From Hysterangium stoloniferum (Eukaryota; Basidiomycota; Agaricomycetes; Hysterangiales; Hysterangiaceae): DNA of 64,000 nt. The stretch is taken from the NCBI GenBank assembly GCA_015178975.1, contig WHVD01000014.1, positions 868,001 to 932,000 on the forward strand, given 5' to 3'. The notes below the pieces were generated by a model. The model saw only the letters and a list, made by a program, of their open reading frames with translations. It made no database searches and had not been told where the DNA came from. The position numbers and the translations under genes were made by a program. This document shows, piece after piece, positions 51,606-63,291 of the stretch. Numbering within the stretch: the first letter of the stretch is position 1; every line of letters begins with the position of its first letter.

Positions 51606-54316
51606 TTCATTTTCTACAGCTTTAACAAGCTCTTCCAATAACTGCTTTAAGCTGTTTCAGTCCAAACACCAGCTGGAACGGACTAATCTCATTAGTCCGT
51701 GTTCTTTGTGTTTCCCCTTTTAAGCTCCGCCATCGTGCAGTCAGCTCCTTTGTCTCTTGCCACCATTGTTTGAGTGGCCGGCCCTCAAGGATTGCTCAGC
51801 CTTTCCTTGAGTCTTTTTCTTTTTCCTCCCACCCTTTCCTGCTCCTTTATTGCCCTAAAACTTGTAGTTTAGATAGATTTCTCATGTATTTACTATTAGT
51901 TTGGCATGCTGCTGGGGCTCGCTCATGTCCCCATCAGCATGTTTTGCGCAATGGAGCCTGCGGCCTGGATTCGCTTCCACCGGGGGTCCGCTCACCCAAA
52001 CATGGACAGAGACAAAGACATAGACCTACCAGGTAGTTACATACAAACCAGCCTCATACAGCTCCACGGCTGGTATTTTGACCACAACAGCTGGGAGCGA
52101 TCATTTTTTACTATAATTACATTTTCAATAACATATGAGTTCATTTGGGCGGTGGGCTCACAAATGAGTTGGCAAGCTCAAATGAACTCTGATTTGAGAA
52201 ATATGCTACAGGTCTAGTTTTAGAGTTGTAACATGATAATATATATATACAAAGTTACAAGGTGATTGGTCAACATTTAAAGGAGCCATGAGGTTCGCAA
52301 TTTTCATCTTATATTTCTAACATTTGCCTTACGTAATGCAAACTGTAAATAGCTCAAGGCACTCGGCATAGATGCCAGCTGTTGAATTTTGCGAATTCAT
52401 ACGGAGATATTAGTAAGCGGGCTACTAGGTATATATATAGATGAGACTTGTATTATAATGCTCATCCCGGGTTATACCGTCACCTACTCAGAGAAACGGA
52501 AAGTGATTCGGTCTAGGAACAGCATCCACGAAAACTTCAAAACCAGTGTACTCGCTAAAAGTAATGCCTAGGCGGACACTGCACGGATAAACACAAGATC
52601 ATTCGCATTCCCGAAGTATGTCTCTCTAAAACATGTCGCGCCTGGTGACAAGCCATGCACGTAAAAATCCGAAGGCAATTTTGTATGCTCTCAAAGATTC
52701 TCCCGACATTTCTCCAAATCACACTATGTATGTGCGTAATAAGACTTCAAAGTCTTGTTTCTAGCGTTTCCGGGTTTTTCTTGGATACGGGGGTTCTTCG
52801 AAGTACTGCGGGGTGCTACCAGAAAAATAAAAAGCGTGCACGGTTTCTCGGATGTGTTATATTTGTCTTCACTTTGCTTGCGCCATGGAGGGAGGATCCA
52901 TGATTCGATGGGAATGTCTACGGATGACGAAGTGTTTGTGTAGTTATTTAGTCGATACGCCATAAAAAGCGAGAACATGTGACAGGAAATATTTTCCAAG
53001 AATACTCCCAAAAACACCTGCAAAACGGTCTGAGCTGCTTGGCAGATACTCACCCATATTTCTCAGACATACTGAAAAGTACTCCAGAAATATACTAGAA
53101 AATTTTTGGCGGTGTTGCCTTCCTTCATTGGTGCAAATTCAAATATAAAGGTACCGATTCAACTCATCGGGGAGTTCTTCTCGTGGGATGCGCTTCGAAA
53201 ATTTTGTGGTGGCGGTGGCAGTGACAGGTGGCTGAATGGAGCACGCACTAGCAAGGAAAGAGACGGTGTGCCGTCTCTGGTTCGGGTGGCGCTGATGCCG
53301 TCAACTCTGAAGCCAGTTCTGCATTCAACGCCAACAATAGCGGGATAATACCCGCCTGCAGGCCCTTAATTAAGACTTGTTGTAGCGTGGCAGTTTTTGA
53401 AGGCGGCAGGCGGGTGTTTGCTAGGGGCAGATAGTAAGCATCGGTCGGGGCGAAGGTAACGGCGAATATGTAGTTGCAGATGATGACGAAGATGGCGATG
53501 ATGACAAAGATGGAGGTATGAAGGACGAAGACGAAGATAAATATGCACTTCCCACTTCCACCAAATCCGATCGTGACACCGTACATACTTTGGACCTGGG
53601 CTTGAATGGGTTGCAATGTGATGTTACCGGGCTTGACAGCGATTTACGGCAGGTCCCACAGCAGGTATCGAAGCAATGACTTTCGCTGGCAATGTTTGAC
53701 GTTTCGAAGTAGGTCTCGGCAAAATATCGGAAAATAACCTCCGCAGTGTTGATGCATCTTCTTGCGTGGCTGAATCTCCAGGATAAACCTCAGGCTTCTA
53801 CTACATTCGTAGCCCCAACTGTTTACATGACTCAGGCTACGAGGGGCCACACATAAATGTATACATGCATGTGGCTTGAAGTGTATAAAATGGTTTAGAT
53901 AGAACGGTTGAAGCCTTACCAGAACTATGCCAGAAAACCGTGCGTGAAATGTCCTAATATGAACATTCTCGGGAAAGCCTTGTATACAAACTCAAGGTTA
54001 TTCCGAGAATAACTCTTTAATTAATCCTCAGTGAGGTAAATCGCGTTTGGATTAGTCGAACAAACGTCGATCGAGTCCAAAGTCCGCCGCCAGTTACAGC
54101 TGCTAGCCAGCTATATATTTGATACTCGTAGTTAGAGCTCCTCAGCCATTTTGGTTACACTACCGCGAGCAAATACTGAAGTGACATTCCCAACTTCTTT
54201 ATTTCATACTTATTCTGTGTTACCTAGCTACTCGTTATTATCTACGTTTTAACCTCTTTTTCTCAGGCTCCCACCAGCAACTGGGCTTGGGTGTACTGAG
54301 TCTGTGACGAGATATA
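51606..54316. other. Spacer between the two MFS genes, mostly unrecognised
   Basis: Contains the small repeat at 52477-52535 (listed separately). A plus-strand frame at about 53405-53679 includes an acidic run (DDDEDGDDDKDGGMKDEDED) and ends in a stop, but has no start or splice partner. A long antisense frame overlaps it (53248-53616). Neither can be defended as a gene. Confidence 0.35.
52477..52535 (-). repeat. Copy of the repeat at 17941-18092
   Basis: On the minus strand this reads ...gctgttcctagaccgaatc, actttccgtttctctgagtag, gtgacgg, nearly matching gctgttcctagaccgtataa and ctttccatttgtctgagtag in the tentative LTR at 18021-18070. So that unit belongs to a dispersed family. Confidence 0.75.
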
Positions 54317-56620
54317 ATGGATGTTACGGTGTGTAGCTTGTTCTTGTTGCATGATTCACAAATGTACTAATGCGTTGTGGCGTTTGGAACCAAGACGCCT
54401 CGCCGACGATCATTCTGGAACACGACCCTTATCATCTTTTCATGTTTTTTAGCAATGGCAACAAACGTGAGTGGTCATGAACATTTATTAATTCCAGGAA
54501 TCTACTCAGTGTGGTTCTGTGAAAAGAACATGTCGATGGCCGCTGTGAACATGGGGCTCGCTGATATAGGGAGGGATCTACACATTCAACAAGACGAGCT
54601 TCAATGGGCAACAAGTGCCTACACACTCTCTGGGGTAAGTTAAATTTCGAAATATTTTGTACACACCAAAAATTCAACCAATTTATCTGATCAGGGATGT
54701 TTTCTTTTACTTTTTGGCCGGCTTGCAGACATCTATGGACGGAAGAAAGTATTTCTTCTCGGAACAGCGTGGGCAGCTCTAGTCGCCGTAACATGTGGAT
54801 TCACCCAAAATAAGGTGCAGATAAATGTTCTGCGAGGTTTGCAAGGCGTGGGGAGCGCAGCTACCCTTCCAGCAGCCGTGGGTTATGTTTGCTCACAAAC
54901 TATATACATGATTATCGAATTTATCTCCTTTCTTTCCTCAAGGTTGGTATTTTGGCACACTCTTTCCCTCATTCAATGCAGCGTAGTATGGCATTTGCCA
55001 TATTCTCCGCTGGAAATCCATTTGGGGCATCATTGGGATTTGTTGTGGGCGCCATCGTCACCGAATATTCAGCGTAAGCCAATTTTATCAGCGAGACACG
55101 CCTGAGATACACTAAACTTTTTTTTTTGTTCCAACAGCGCAAAATGGCGTGGTATATTCTTTGCCATTTGCGGTTGCGGTGCACTCTCCTTCATAACTGC
55201 AGCTCTCGTCATCGATCGGGACATACCGACTACAGAAAAGGACGCGTGAGGAATTTATATTTCTACCACTCTTTTACTCACTTGAGAATGCTAGCCGCGT
55301 CGATTGGATAGGTGCAGTACTTGCAACATCGGGTCTCGTTCTGATCACTTTTGTCCTCGGGCAAGGTCCCCTTGCACCAAATGGTTTCCGTACACCATGT
55401 AAGTCATTTCCTTGCGTCTAACAGAGCCTTCGATTTTCACGTGGTCCGCCTTCGCTGTTTAGATATCATAGCTATGTTAATAGTTGGGGTATTCATAATC
55501 CTCAGTTTTTTAGCTTGGGAGCATTATCTCGTCAAGAGAACGACCATGCCTCCACTGATGCGACTGGAGCTATGGACAAGAGGTAATTATAAATTCTCAG
55601 CCATGCAGGGAATCGCATTTTTTGAAATGTGCGCCGTTGCAAAACCATCTCCACTACTGCCTGTTCTTATCGTTCATTTTAGGTGTGCCTTTATGTCATG
55701 GTATTTATGGGCCCAGCTGTACTATCAGACATACAAGGTAACTATTTTCTTCTTTCCGTTTTGGTCGAATTCGTCTAGGAAAATAACACCTTGGCAGGAT
55801 TACACGCCCATAAGAGCTATGGTGCGCCTCCTCCCTATGATTATAGCGGGTTTCGTTCTTAGCGCTATCGTCGGGTTCCTGGTCGGGTTAATCGACATCC
55901 TGTGGATCCTAGGTAAAATTAATTAATTCTCTCAAAAAAATACCGTGACGGCCACTGTAATGCTCACACTACACACTATATCAGTGATCGGTACTATATC
56001 GACAGGTGGCGCATGTCTTCTCTTCGCTTTGATCAACCCCAATGCTGTCTATTGGGCATTCGGATTCCCAGCTAGTATTCTATCAGTGGTGGGTGCCGAT
56101 TTCATTTTTCCCGCCGGATCAGTCTTCGTTGCACGTGTTGCGCATCCGCATGAACAAAGTGTTGCTGGAGGGATATTTCAGGTTTCTCTGCAGGTGAACA
56201 TCTACATATGTCCTGTTGAAAGCTCTCAAACGCATGATAGATCGGGACGTCATTTGGGCTTGCGATAACGACAATCGTGCACAATAAAGTCTTAATGCGT
56301 GATGGTGTTGTGCCCTCCATCGGTGATAGTGATGCACCCCCAGCCGCTGTTCTTAACGCCTTCAAAGCTGCGCAGTGGACTGCATTCGGATTCGCAATGA
56401 CAGGTGGGTGATCACACAGGTGCAAGGATCCGTATGTGACGAGCCTTTTTCTTGTAAAGCGATGGTCCTGGCCGTGGTGTTTCTGCGTGATGTTGGCATA
56501 GTAGGCAACAGGCGGACTTGTCACGACGAGGGGCTGGCGGGTACGCCACCTACACTATCCATGGAGGAAGGGTCGGAAGGAGTGGCTCCTGAAAAGTGGG
56601 AAAGGACGGAATCCATTTAA
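54317..56620 (+). CDS. MFS drug:H+ antiporter-like transporter (DHA2/14-TM type), copy 2
   Basis: Thirteen exons: 54317-54328, 54395-54466, 54527-54634, 54695-54877, 54943-55073, 55138-55245, 55295-55398, 55463-55628, 55683-55737, 55798-55912, 55985-56193, 56241-56403, 56460-56620, coding 528 residues. Exons 1-11 have exactly the same lengths as in copy 1, and many blocks are identical (GRLADIYGRKKVFLLGTAW, FAIFSAGNPFGA, ALSFITAALVIDRD, VLGQGPLAPNGFRT, NAVYWAFGFPASIL). Even intron text is partly shared (gttgtggcgttt in intron 1). It is a tandem duplicate. Differences cluster in the N-terminal extracellular loop (NMSMAAVNMG versus AISSSAVNIS), exon 12 (9 nt shorter) and the C-terminal tail, which lacks the acidic/His-rich end. 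All introns here have GT-AG ends. Substrate unknown. Confidence 0.92.
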
Positions 56621-57428
56621 TGTGGATTGAATTGTAGAAGTTTCATCAAGGATTTGGGAATGTCTACACTCACTATGTAGACTCCCTAGCCTTCCTAGAC
56701 TCCCTAGATCGATAGTAAGCTTTTATACCGACGGATCTCGCGAAAGTAGGGTGTCTAGCCGTGTCTAGCCGAGCTAGCTAGCTCTGGCTCTAGACAATAT
56801 AGACGGCATACTTACTGATCTTCCCACTTTCCTGATGTTCACTTTATCCACACGGAAAACCCTGACTCGTTCCAAGGGATATTTAATTTCAAGTTCGCTT
56901 ATGCATGTATCATTTTGACAGCCCTTGTGAGACCCCGACATGTAATTATATAAAGTCGCGAGTCACCCAACAAAGAGATCCGAGCCAGAGCCCCCAATTT
57001 ATGCATTCAAATGAACTTCGCTAAAAGTGAAATTTGACATTTGAATGCACATGGTGAGTACGGCAACTTGTAAACCGTGAAGTGGAAACAGAAAGGTCCC
57101 CAGGGACGAGAAAGAAGGAAGTGATGGCAAAACACGAACACGAAAACAAAAAATCCGAAACCTAAAAACCAAAGCCCAGAACCATGAACTCCAAATTCCA
57201 AACCCTGAACCCTAAACCCAACTGAAACAAAACGTAGAAATAACCCAAAGTTCAAAAAACCTAAGACCCAACCTACGATGAAACGTAGGGAAATGATATG
57301 GATCACACCTGGACAAGAAATCATGTGATGTGCGGTAGCAGGGAATAGATCTAACAAGGCAGCAATTCATGTACTGAAAAGTGGAATGAAGTGAGATTAT
57401 TCAAACGTCCAAACAATCATGATCATGA
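56621..57428. other. Intergenic with a degenerate telomere-like patch
   Basis: Nothing coding. The C/A-rich patch at about 57130-57260 is listed separately. Confidence 0.45.
57130..57260. repeat. C/A-rich degenerate repeat with telomere-like words
   Basis: Includes aaaccctgaaccctaaaccc and many aaacc/aaccc variants; the reverse strand reads like scrambled TTTAGGG/TTAGGG. It may be a decayed interstitial telomere-like or simple-sequence tract. Confidence 0.5.
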
Positions 57429-58098
57429 TCATGTCGTCTGGTCATCTGGTGCCTCTCCGCCGGACTGAGCCCCAGTGTCTGAGAGCTGCTCTTCGGAGGT
57501 AACAACTACTCGAGGTACGCTGTCGTTATCAATACTTTCGGCTGATGAGGCACCCTGAACGTCCTTCTGCTTCCGCAACCGCGGCGGAACCGGAGGTGGG
57601 GCGGTAGGCACGAACCTTACATTAGTTGAATTGGTGTTTATTCCCCTGATGGGGAACCCCAACGGCGTCATGGAGTTGAATTTACCGGTGCTGAAAGGAT
57701 AGGAATGGCTACGCTGGGTGAGGGATGGTGTTACGGGAAAGGGGAAACTGGCTGCCATAGGCAGAGATGTATGGTAGGGGTAAGGAGGAGTGATGGTCTT
57801 GTTCGGTGAGGGGAAAGGGTATTCGAACGGTGAGCCTTGTAATGATCCAAACGGAGTTCCGATAAGTGAGGAAGACGTAGGGGGATTTAATGTAGGTATG
57901 CCTTGAATGTGAAGATCACGATTCTACAATCGTTATGGTCAGAGAAGCCCTAAAATTGGAGCGGGACCGAGCATCATTAGTAATACGGACCTGCTTACAG
58001 ATCTGCTTGGGGCCAGGTGTGGGCTCCATTGATGGATTCTCTCTCCCATCAACTTTTTCATGGTCTCCCTCGACCCGGGTCTCTTCCTGTATGGGCAT
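57429..58098 (-). CDS. Small disordered Pro/Ser-rich protein of unknown function
   Basis: Two exons, 58098-57991 and 57923-57429, with a 67-nt GT-AG intron, give 200 residues. The N-terminus (MPIQEETRVEGDHEKVDGRE) is charged. The middle is full of Pro, Ser, Phe and Tyr (TPFGSLQGSPFEYPFPSPNK), followed by a proline motif APPPVPPRLRKQK that could bind SH3 domains, and an acidic end. No folded domain, signal peptide or membrane helix is seen. The intron keeps frame, and reading through it instead would hit a stop. I do not recognise a family; it could be a regulatory or scaffold protein. Confidence 0.6.
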
Positions 58099-60044
58099 GG
58101 TAGCCCACCGTTCCCGATGGTTGATCTTAAAAAATTTTCGGGAAATTACGGCCTCAGCGAGCTCACGAAATTAGAAAGGGGCCCTGCGTCATAGTAAGGG
58201 TCCGAAATCGCGCGAACTAAAAAGGAATTCCAACTGAACATAAGAAACAACTCAGAAGGTCGGAGTTTCAATGCGGCTGAATGGTCATCGCGGCATCAGG
58301 TCTAGAAACTTCAGCACTTATTCGTAGAAAGATCTGGAATTTGAGGCTATAGCATCTAGACGAGCTAAGTGAGGCCATTTAGTTCTTGTTGTCGAAACTA
58401 CAATATTATTCTTCGTATCGAGTCCCAGGGGTGCGTGGGTAATGTCGCCACAAAATCGCCACCCGGATTCGATGCGTTGGCACACCTGATTCTCCATTTG
58501 GAGTCGTTAGCCATATCTACGTGAGACCACACCCAAATATATGTGAGTAGAAATAGGAGATAGCTATACCATGAGGCCTGATAGTGAATGCATTAACAAG
58601 ATTTTTTGTCCATGGCAGCCCTCACGAAGCATTATAGAGTACATACCAGGACAGTTGTGGAAAGGAATCGTGAGTGTTATACAGCATAACGTAAACTTCT
58701 ACCGGTTTTTGACCGTTACACTTCTATACGTCCAGCAGGATGAGGAAGAGTCGAAGAGGGCCGTCTAGATCTAGTATCCCCTAAGAAAGTTATATTATTC
58801 CCACCGTAAGTTAATACACATACTAACCAATAGCGTACCATGGAGCAGTCAGTATGCAAGTAGGGATGGGTTAAGGCTTGGCCTTATGTGGAGTCGCGGA
58901 CACCATCCTCATGGTGGGAAGGGCAAGTATAGACAGTGGTCGTTATGCTGGGCGATGTCGTAACGGGGGCAAGGAAGGAGACACCTGATCTTATCCCCAT
59001 TAATGATCCGCCAACTATTAATTATGAGTGGATATATATCCTTCAATCTCAACTGGTACTTTATTGAATAAGGTATGACCTTACCAGCCCAGGATCTGTC
59101 GTTTCGGATGATGAGATCTCATTCCTGTGCCATCTCGACCAATGCATCAGCCTCTTTTTTTTTGGCGTGATGAGTTGACGGTCTGAGGTAGGATATGCCC
59201 TGGATGTTATCTGTCGTTTCTGGGAAAGTGTGTCACTGTATACGACTTGCTATCCACCTTCTTCCGAGAACTTGAAGCCATTGGGAACTTGCGCAGACTA
59301 CAGTAGATATTAGAATATAACTTGGCTTGTATCTATGAGTAAACTACTGGGGATTATATATATCTGCAGGGAAGAAAGTTCTGGAAGGGATGACCGAGAT
59401 ATTACTAAAGCTGTGTTAAGTGTATTTCAAGATATTCTATAATATTCTAGGGATGTCCCGTTGATTACCAACAGAAGCCTCAGATGTTCTGCACGGTCTT
59501 AAAATGTATGGTACTTGTATTGTAAGGTAGTATTCGAAGCCAACTAGAATAACTCAGTCTCGGAATGAGTGTAAAGACAGAGGTTCTCATCATCATCATA
59601 TACAAGCGTTTGGCTCGACCCCTTGCGCGGGTATTTAAAGTGGGAAGATAAGTTTACATCAGTGATTATTTGTACGAAGATGGTTACATAATTTACGAAG
59701 ATAGCGTCAACGGAAAAAGCCCAGATCCAAAATCTCATAGGATCCTGGGGGGAGTTCACATCGCACCCAGCCTCCACTAAGGATCCTTTAAGATTGTGAA
59801 TCCAGATCTTTTTCCCGTGTGTTGGATTAGCAAGTGCATATAATCTCAAGCTCTTGGTACATTTGATACTCTTGCATCGAGAACAAAGGCTCACGACATT
59901 TCCTTTATTCCTTTGTTCTCTAAGAGATTCTAGTATATTCTGTTACTACTGCCTTTGTTCTTATGGTTCTTTTATAGCCCTAAAACGGTCGCTGTAGTTT
60001 ACATAAATACAGAACATCATAAAAGTTGAAAACCCAATATGTAC
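58099..60044. other. Non-coding stretch, nothing firmly recognised
   Basis: A minus-strand frame at 59544-59894 (116 codons, CSRC near its start) has no recognised motif. No repeats with clear ends. Confidence 0.4.
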
Positions 60045-60375
60045 CATTTAGGAGGCTTTATACTCCTCAGACCTTGCATACTTTAGGATCAGTCTGAACC
60101 ACCTTGATATGAACTTGGTCTTCAAGGTATGGCAGTATGCGAGGTATGATAGTACACAAGGTCTGGCATAGTATGCAAGGGCTACAGTAACACATGAACA
60201 GTTGGGTCGTCTGCATGGTTCTGAGAAGTTTTGAGACTTATCCATTTTAAATATATATAGATATCCAAACTGTTATCCAATAAAAGATTTTTTCAATGAC
60301 AAATGTATTTCTTTAACTAAATCGCAATTATGACTACTTAGCAGTGCAAATTTCAATTTAAATAAAAAATAGGCA
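60045..60375 (+). repeat. Dispersed repeat, copy 2
   Basis: Begins gtaccatttaggaggcttta and shares ordered blocks with 38095-38400 in the same orientation (see that entry). Confidence 0.55.
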
Positions 60376-60860
60376 TGCATTGAATAATGATAAAAATGGC
60401 AGGGGAAGGAATCGGAATTAATAGACAAATTTTGGAAATATATTTATGAAGGTACAAGTTAGCTGTTGGAGGAAGTAGTACATGTAAGCTGCCATTGTGC
60501 ACTGGAGTTGGATTGTGGCATTGAGCCATTGTTCCAGCTGCAGCACATGTGGGGTTGTAGGTGGGGAGCTGGCAGGCTTGTGTTATATAGGTTTTCCTGC
60601 AGAGCTAAGCATTGACACTTGTCATAATGGCATACTTGAAACTTATAAAGAGACCTCATGTAATCACAACAGCTTAACTGCAGCAGCACTTAAAAGTAGG
60701 GGCAGATCGGTTTATAGTTTTCTAAGTGGGAGGTTTTGTGGTCTGAGGCATGTTGTCATTAATTCATTCTTTCATTGGAGCAAGAAACATGTTAGAAACA
60801 GTCTATACACATGGTCATGAATGTTTTATAGTTTTAGGTGATTGATGAGAATTTCTGAGC
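60376..60860. repeat. CpG-poor, TG/CA-rich island
   Basis: CG is almost absent while TG and CA are common (for example ctgcagcacatgtggggttg). It directly follows the dispersed repeat and may be the inside of the same old transposon. A 107-codon frame here (from 60497) has no motif. Confidence 0.4.
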
Positions 60861-63145
60861 TGCTATCCGAGATTTGCATATTTTCTAGACTGTCTCAGCT
60901 AGTGTCACCTGAGCTATTTGGCATACTACGTACAAATTCTGAGACGAGATACTTGTTACTACATTCTACTTAGTCCTTTTTACTTATTCCATTTACCTGG
61001 TTATTATTCCTGTATCTAGTAGCATTATTTTTTACATTTGAGTGTACAATGCAAGTTTATTATTAGGAAAGTAATTCTTTATATGTAATATTATCAGTGT
61101 ATGGTTTGTGTGGGAGAAGAATTCTCAGGTAATTGCGATGTTGTACAAAAAATGGCAGTCTGTATGTGGTTTTTTCGTTCTGCCACTCCCTTGGTTTTAG
61201 GGGTCCAATAGCGGCTCACTCCAACATACTAATCTCGCTTAACAGTGGAAAAATCCTGCCAGCGTTGAGAGGCAAGTAGCCGGCATTTAGTTTGGCCCTT
61301 TATCTAAAGTATATAAATATAAATATGCACTTCGGTTTAATGTTCCGAACACATTTTCATATCTATAATCAACTGATACTATGTCTGATCAGGAAGTCAG
61401 TCAGACAAGGTGCTCGGTCACTCTCCTCTGTCTTGATGCAGAACATGCTCAATCAATCCTGTAGTACAGACCCATGAGGTGTAGGTCTGTAGCAACGTTT
61501 GACCATTCAATCCACCTCAGTCCTGATTGAATAATTGGAGTTTGATCCGATTTTGCCATTGCCTAATTAATCCAAGCGTGGCTTCTGCCCCTATCACCTG
61601 TCTATTCCATCCATATTTTGTAGCGATCCATAGTGGATTAGGCAAGAAACAAGGGAAAATACTTGTCAAATGTAGTGGGTAGCCGAGTACGTGAATTTGG
61701 CACCTGCCACAGCAAAATATTCATGTGACAACAACCACGGTGTGCAAAAATATGCTAACTGCGAGGTAACTAGGTTATGTTGTTGTACATTACTAATGTA
61801 TCATAAAGTCTGTATCTGATGTAGGTTACCGTGTTTTAACTAGACTGACCGAGTACTGGGCTCTGCACGGTAGGCGTTTAACATATTTCAGATCGCCTGG
61901 ATGCACTCCTCCCTCTTCCGATAATCATCCGACGGTAGAAGTTCCGTGGGTCAATGGTGGCCTTGGAATAATTAAGAAACTTCCGGATTTACCCCATGAA
62001 ATGAGTAAGATATGTTGTACTAGCTACCGATTCCCTGATGTACGGCACATGATGGTAAAGGTAGTAGTCAAGGCCATGGTTTGACGTAGGTCGTTGAGAG
62101 TAAATAACCGGACTGGAACATCCCAATAATACGATGAAATTCTCCCGAAGCGTGCTGAGCCCAGGATAGATAGGGAAGCAGCGCCGATTATCACTGAGAG
62201 AGAACATGAGAGAAGATAGGCCCGTTGATGGTGCTTGTGGGGTTAATGTTAACTACCATAGCTTATCAGAAGCTGGCTCGCCTACACAAGTACTGTGATA
62301 TTTTTGGAGAGCCAACCGCAGCACGCCAGGGGGAATTTGAAAAAGAAAGAAATATTAGTTGTTGGCTCACAAGCACTTGTTATTCAGGATGGTCTCGAGT
62401 AAAGATATTGAATTCAGGCTAAAAATATTCCGCCGAACTCTTTAAAATAGTGAGTATGGAGACAAGGGGATAAGGGGAGGTGTGGCCGGCCGTCGTGCTT
62501 ATGAGTAGTGAAATGCATCAGTAAAATGGTTTTGAGCGGACTTTCCCAAGGTTCTAAGCCGGCTATCAGTCCGATTTGAAGTCTTCCATCAGAGCACGTT
62601 TTGGTGGCAACAGCCCAGCCTCCCGGATCAAAAAGCATTTCATCCGCATGGAGAAACGTGCTTCAAAATTCCGACAATCCAGGGGCCTCCGTCCAAATAC
62701 GCGTGCCGATAAGCAGAATAAGGCCCAGTAGTGGTTCCTCCTCTTCTTCCACATCAACATGGCATTATTTATGAATTTTGTTAAAGCACTGCACGTATTC
62801 GAACGTAGTATAAACAATGGGTCGTGGCAGTAAAAATAATTCTGAGAACAGGTTTCTATATTGCAGTTTAGTTATCCAATAATATATCATCAATCGAAGT
62901 ATGCAGCGGCAAAAACTATTTCTTTTTATAATTATTAAAAGATAAGATAGTTTTGTGCTCACTTCAATTTTATACATATACACAAACTTACATCGGAGCG
63001 GTTGGCCAATGCAGAGATTTTAAGGACCTTTTTGGACTCAAATTGAGACTTCTTAATGTCGGCAAGGGATCCTCAACCCGGATCTTTTAATCTAAAACCG
63101 CCGCCGCCAGAAGACATACTGTAGCCGTTTAAATCACAATCTTTT
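60861..63145. other. Non-coding stretch, nothing recognised
   Basis: AT-rich sequence with short chance frames only; several minus-strand frames at 62414-62983 have no motifs. Confidence 0.4.
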
Positions 63146-63155
63146 TTCCAACAGG

Positions 63156-63291
63156 TACACAACTGTCCTAAGCCTGGCCAGTTTTCCCTTGATCGCCTTA
63201 CCGAACTTGATGTCGAGCCATTAACACCTATAGATATGGTATTAAAGTCGACTCATAATTGCTCTAGCGGTTTTTTCATGCAAAACCAACA
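63156..63291 (+). other. Possible exon of an unidentified gene
   Basis: A coding-looking stretch (VHNCPKPGQFSLDRLTELDV, EPLTPIDMVLKSTHNC) lies between an acceptor-like tttttccaacag ending at 63155 and a donor-like gtaagcac starting near 63292. A proline-rich piece upstream (RDPQPGSFNLKPPPPEDI, near 63065-63115) might be the previous exon, but the junction does not keep frame. The gene may extend past the window. Confidence 0.3.

Noticed and set aside
53248-53616. 122-codon minus-strand frame with hydrophobic runs
   Set aside because: Its apparent membrane segment is the antisense of an acidic GAT/GAC/GAA run; no splice support and no homology known.
57130-57260. True telomere or interstitial telomere block
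   Set aside because: Telomere-like words are degenerate and not in regular array; genes continue on both sides.
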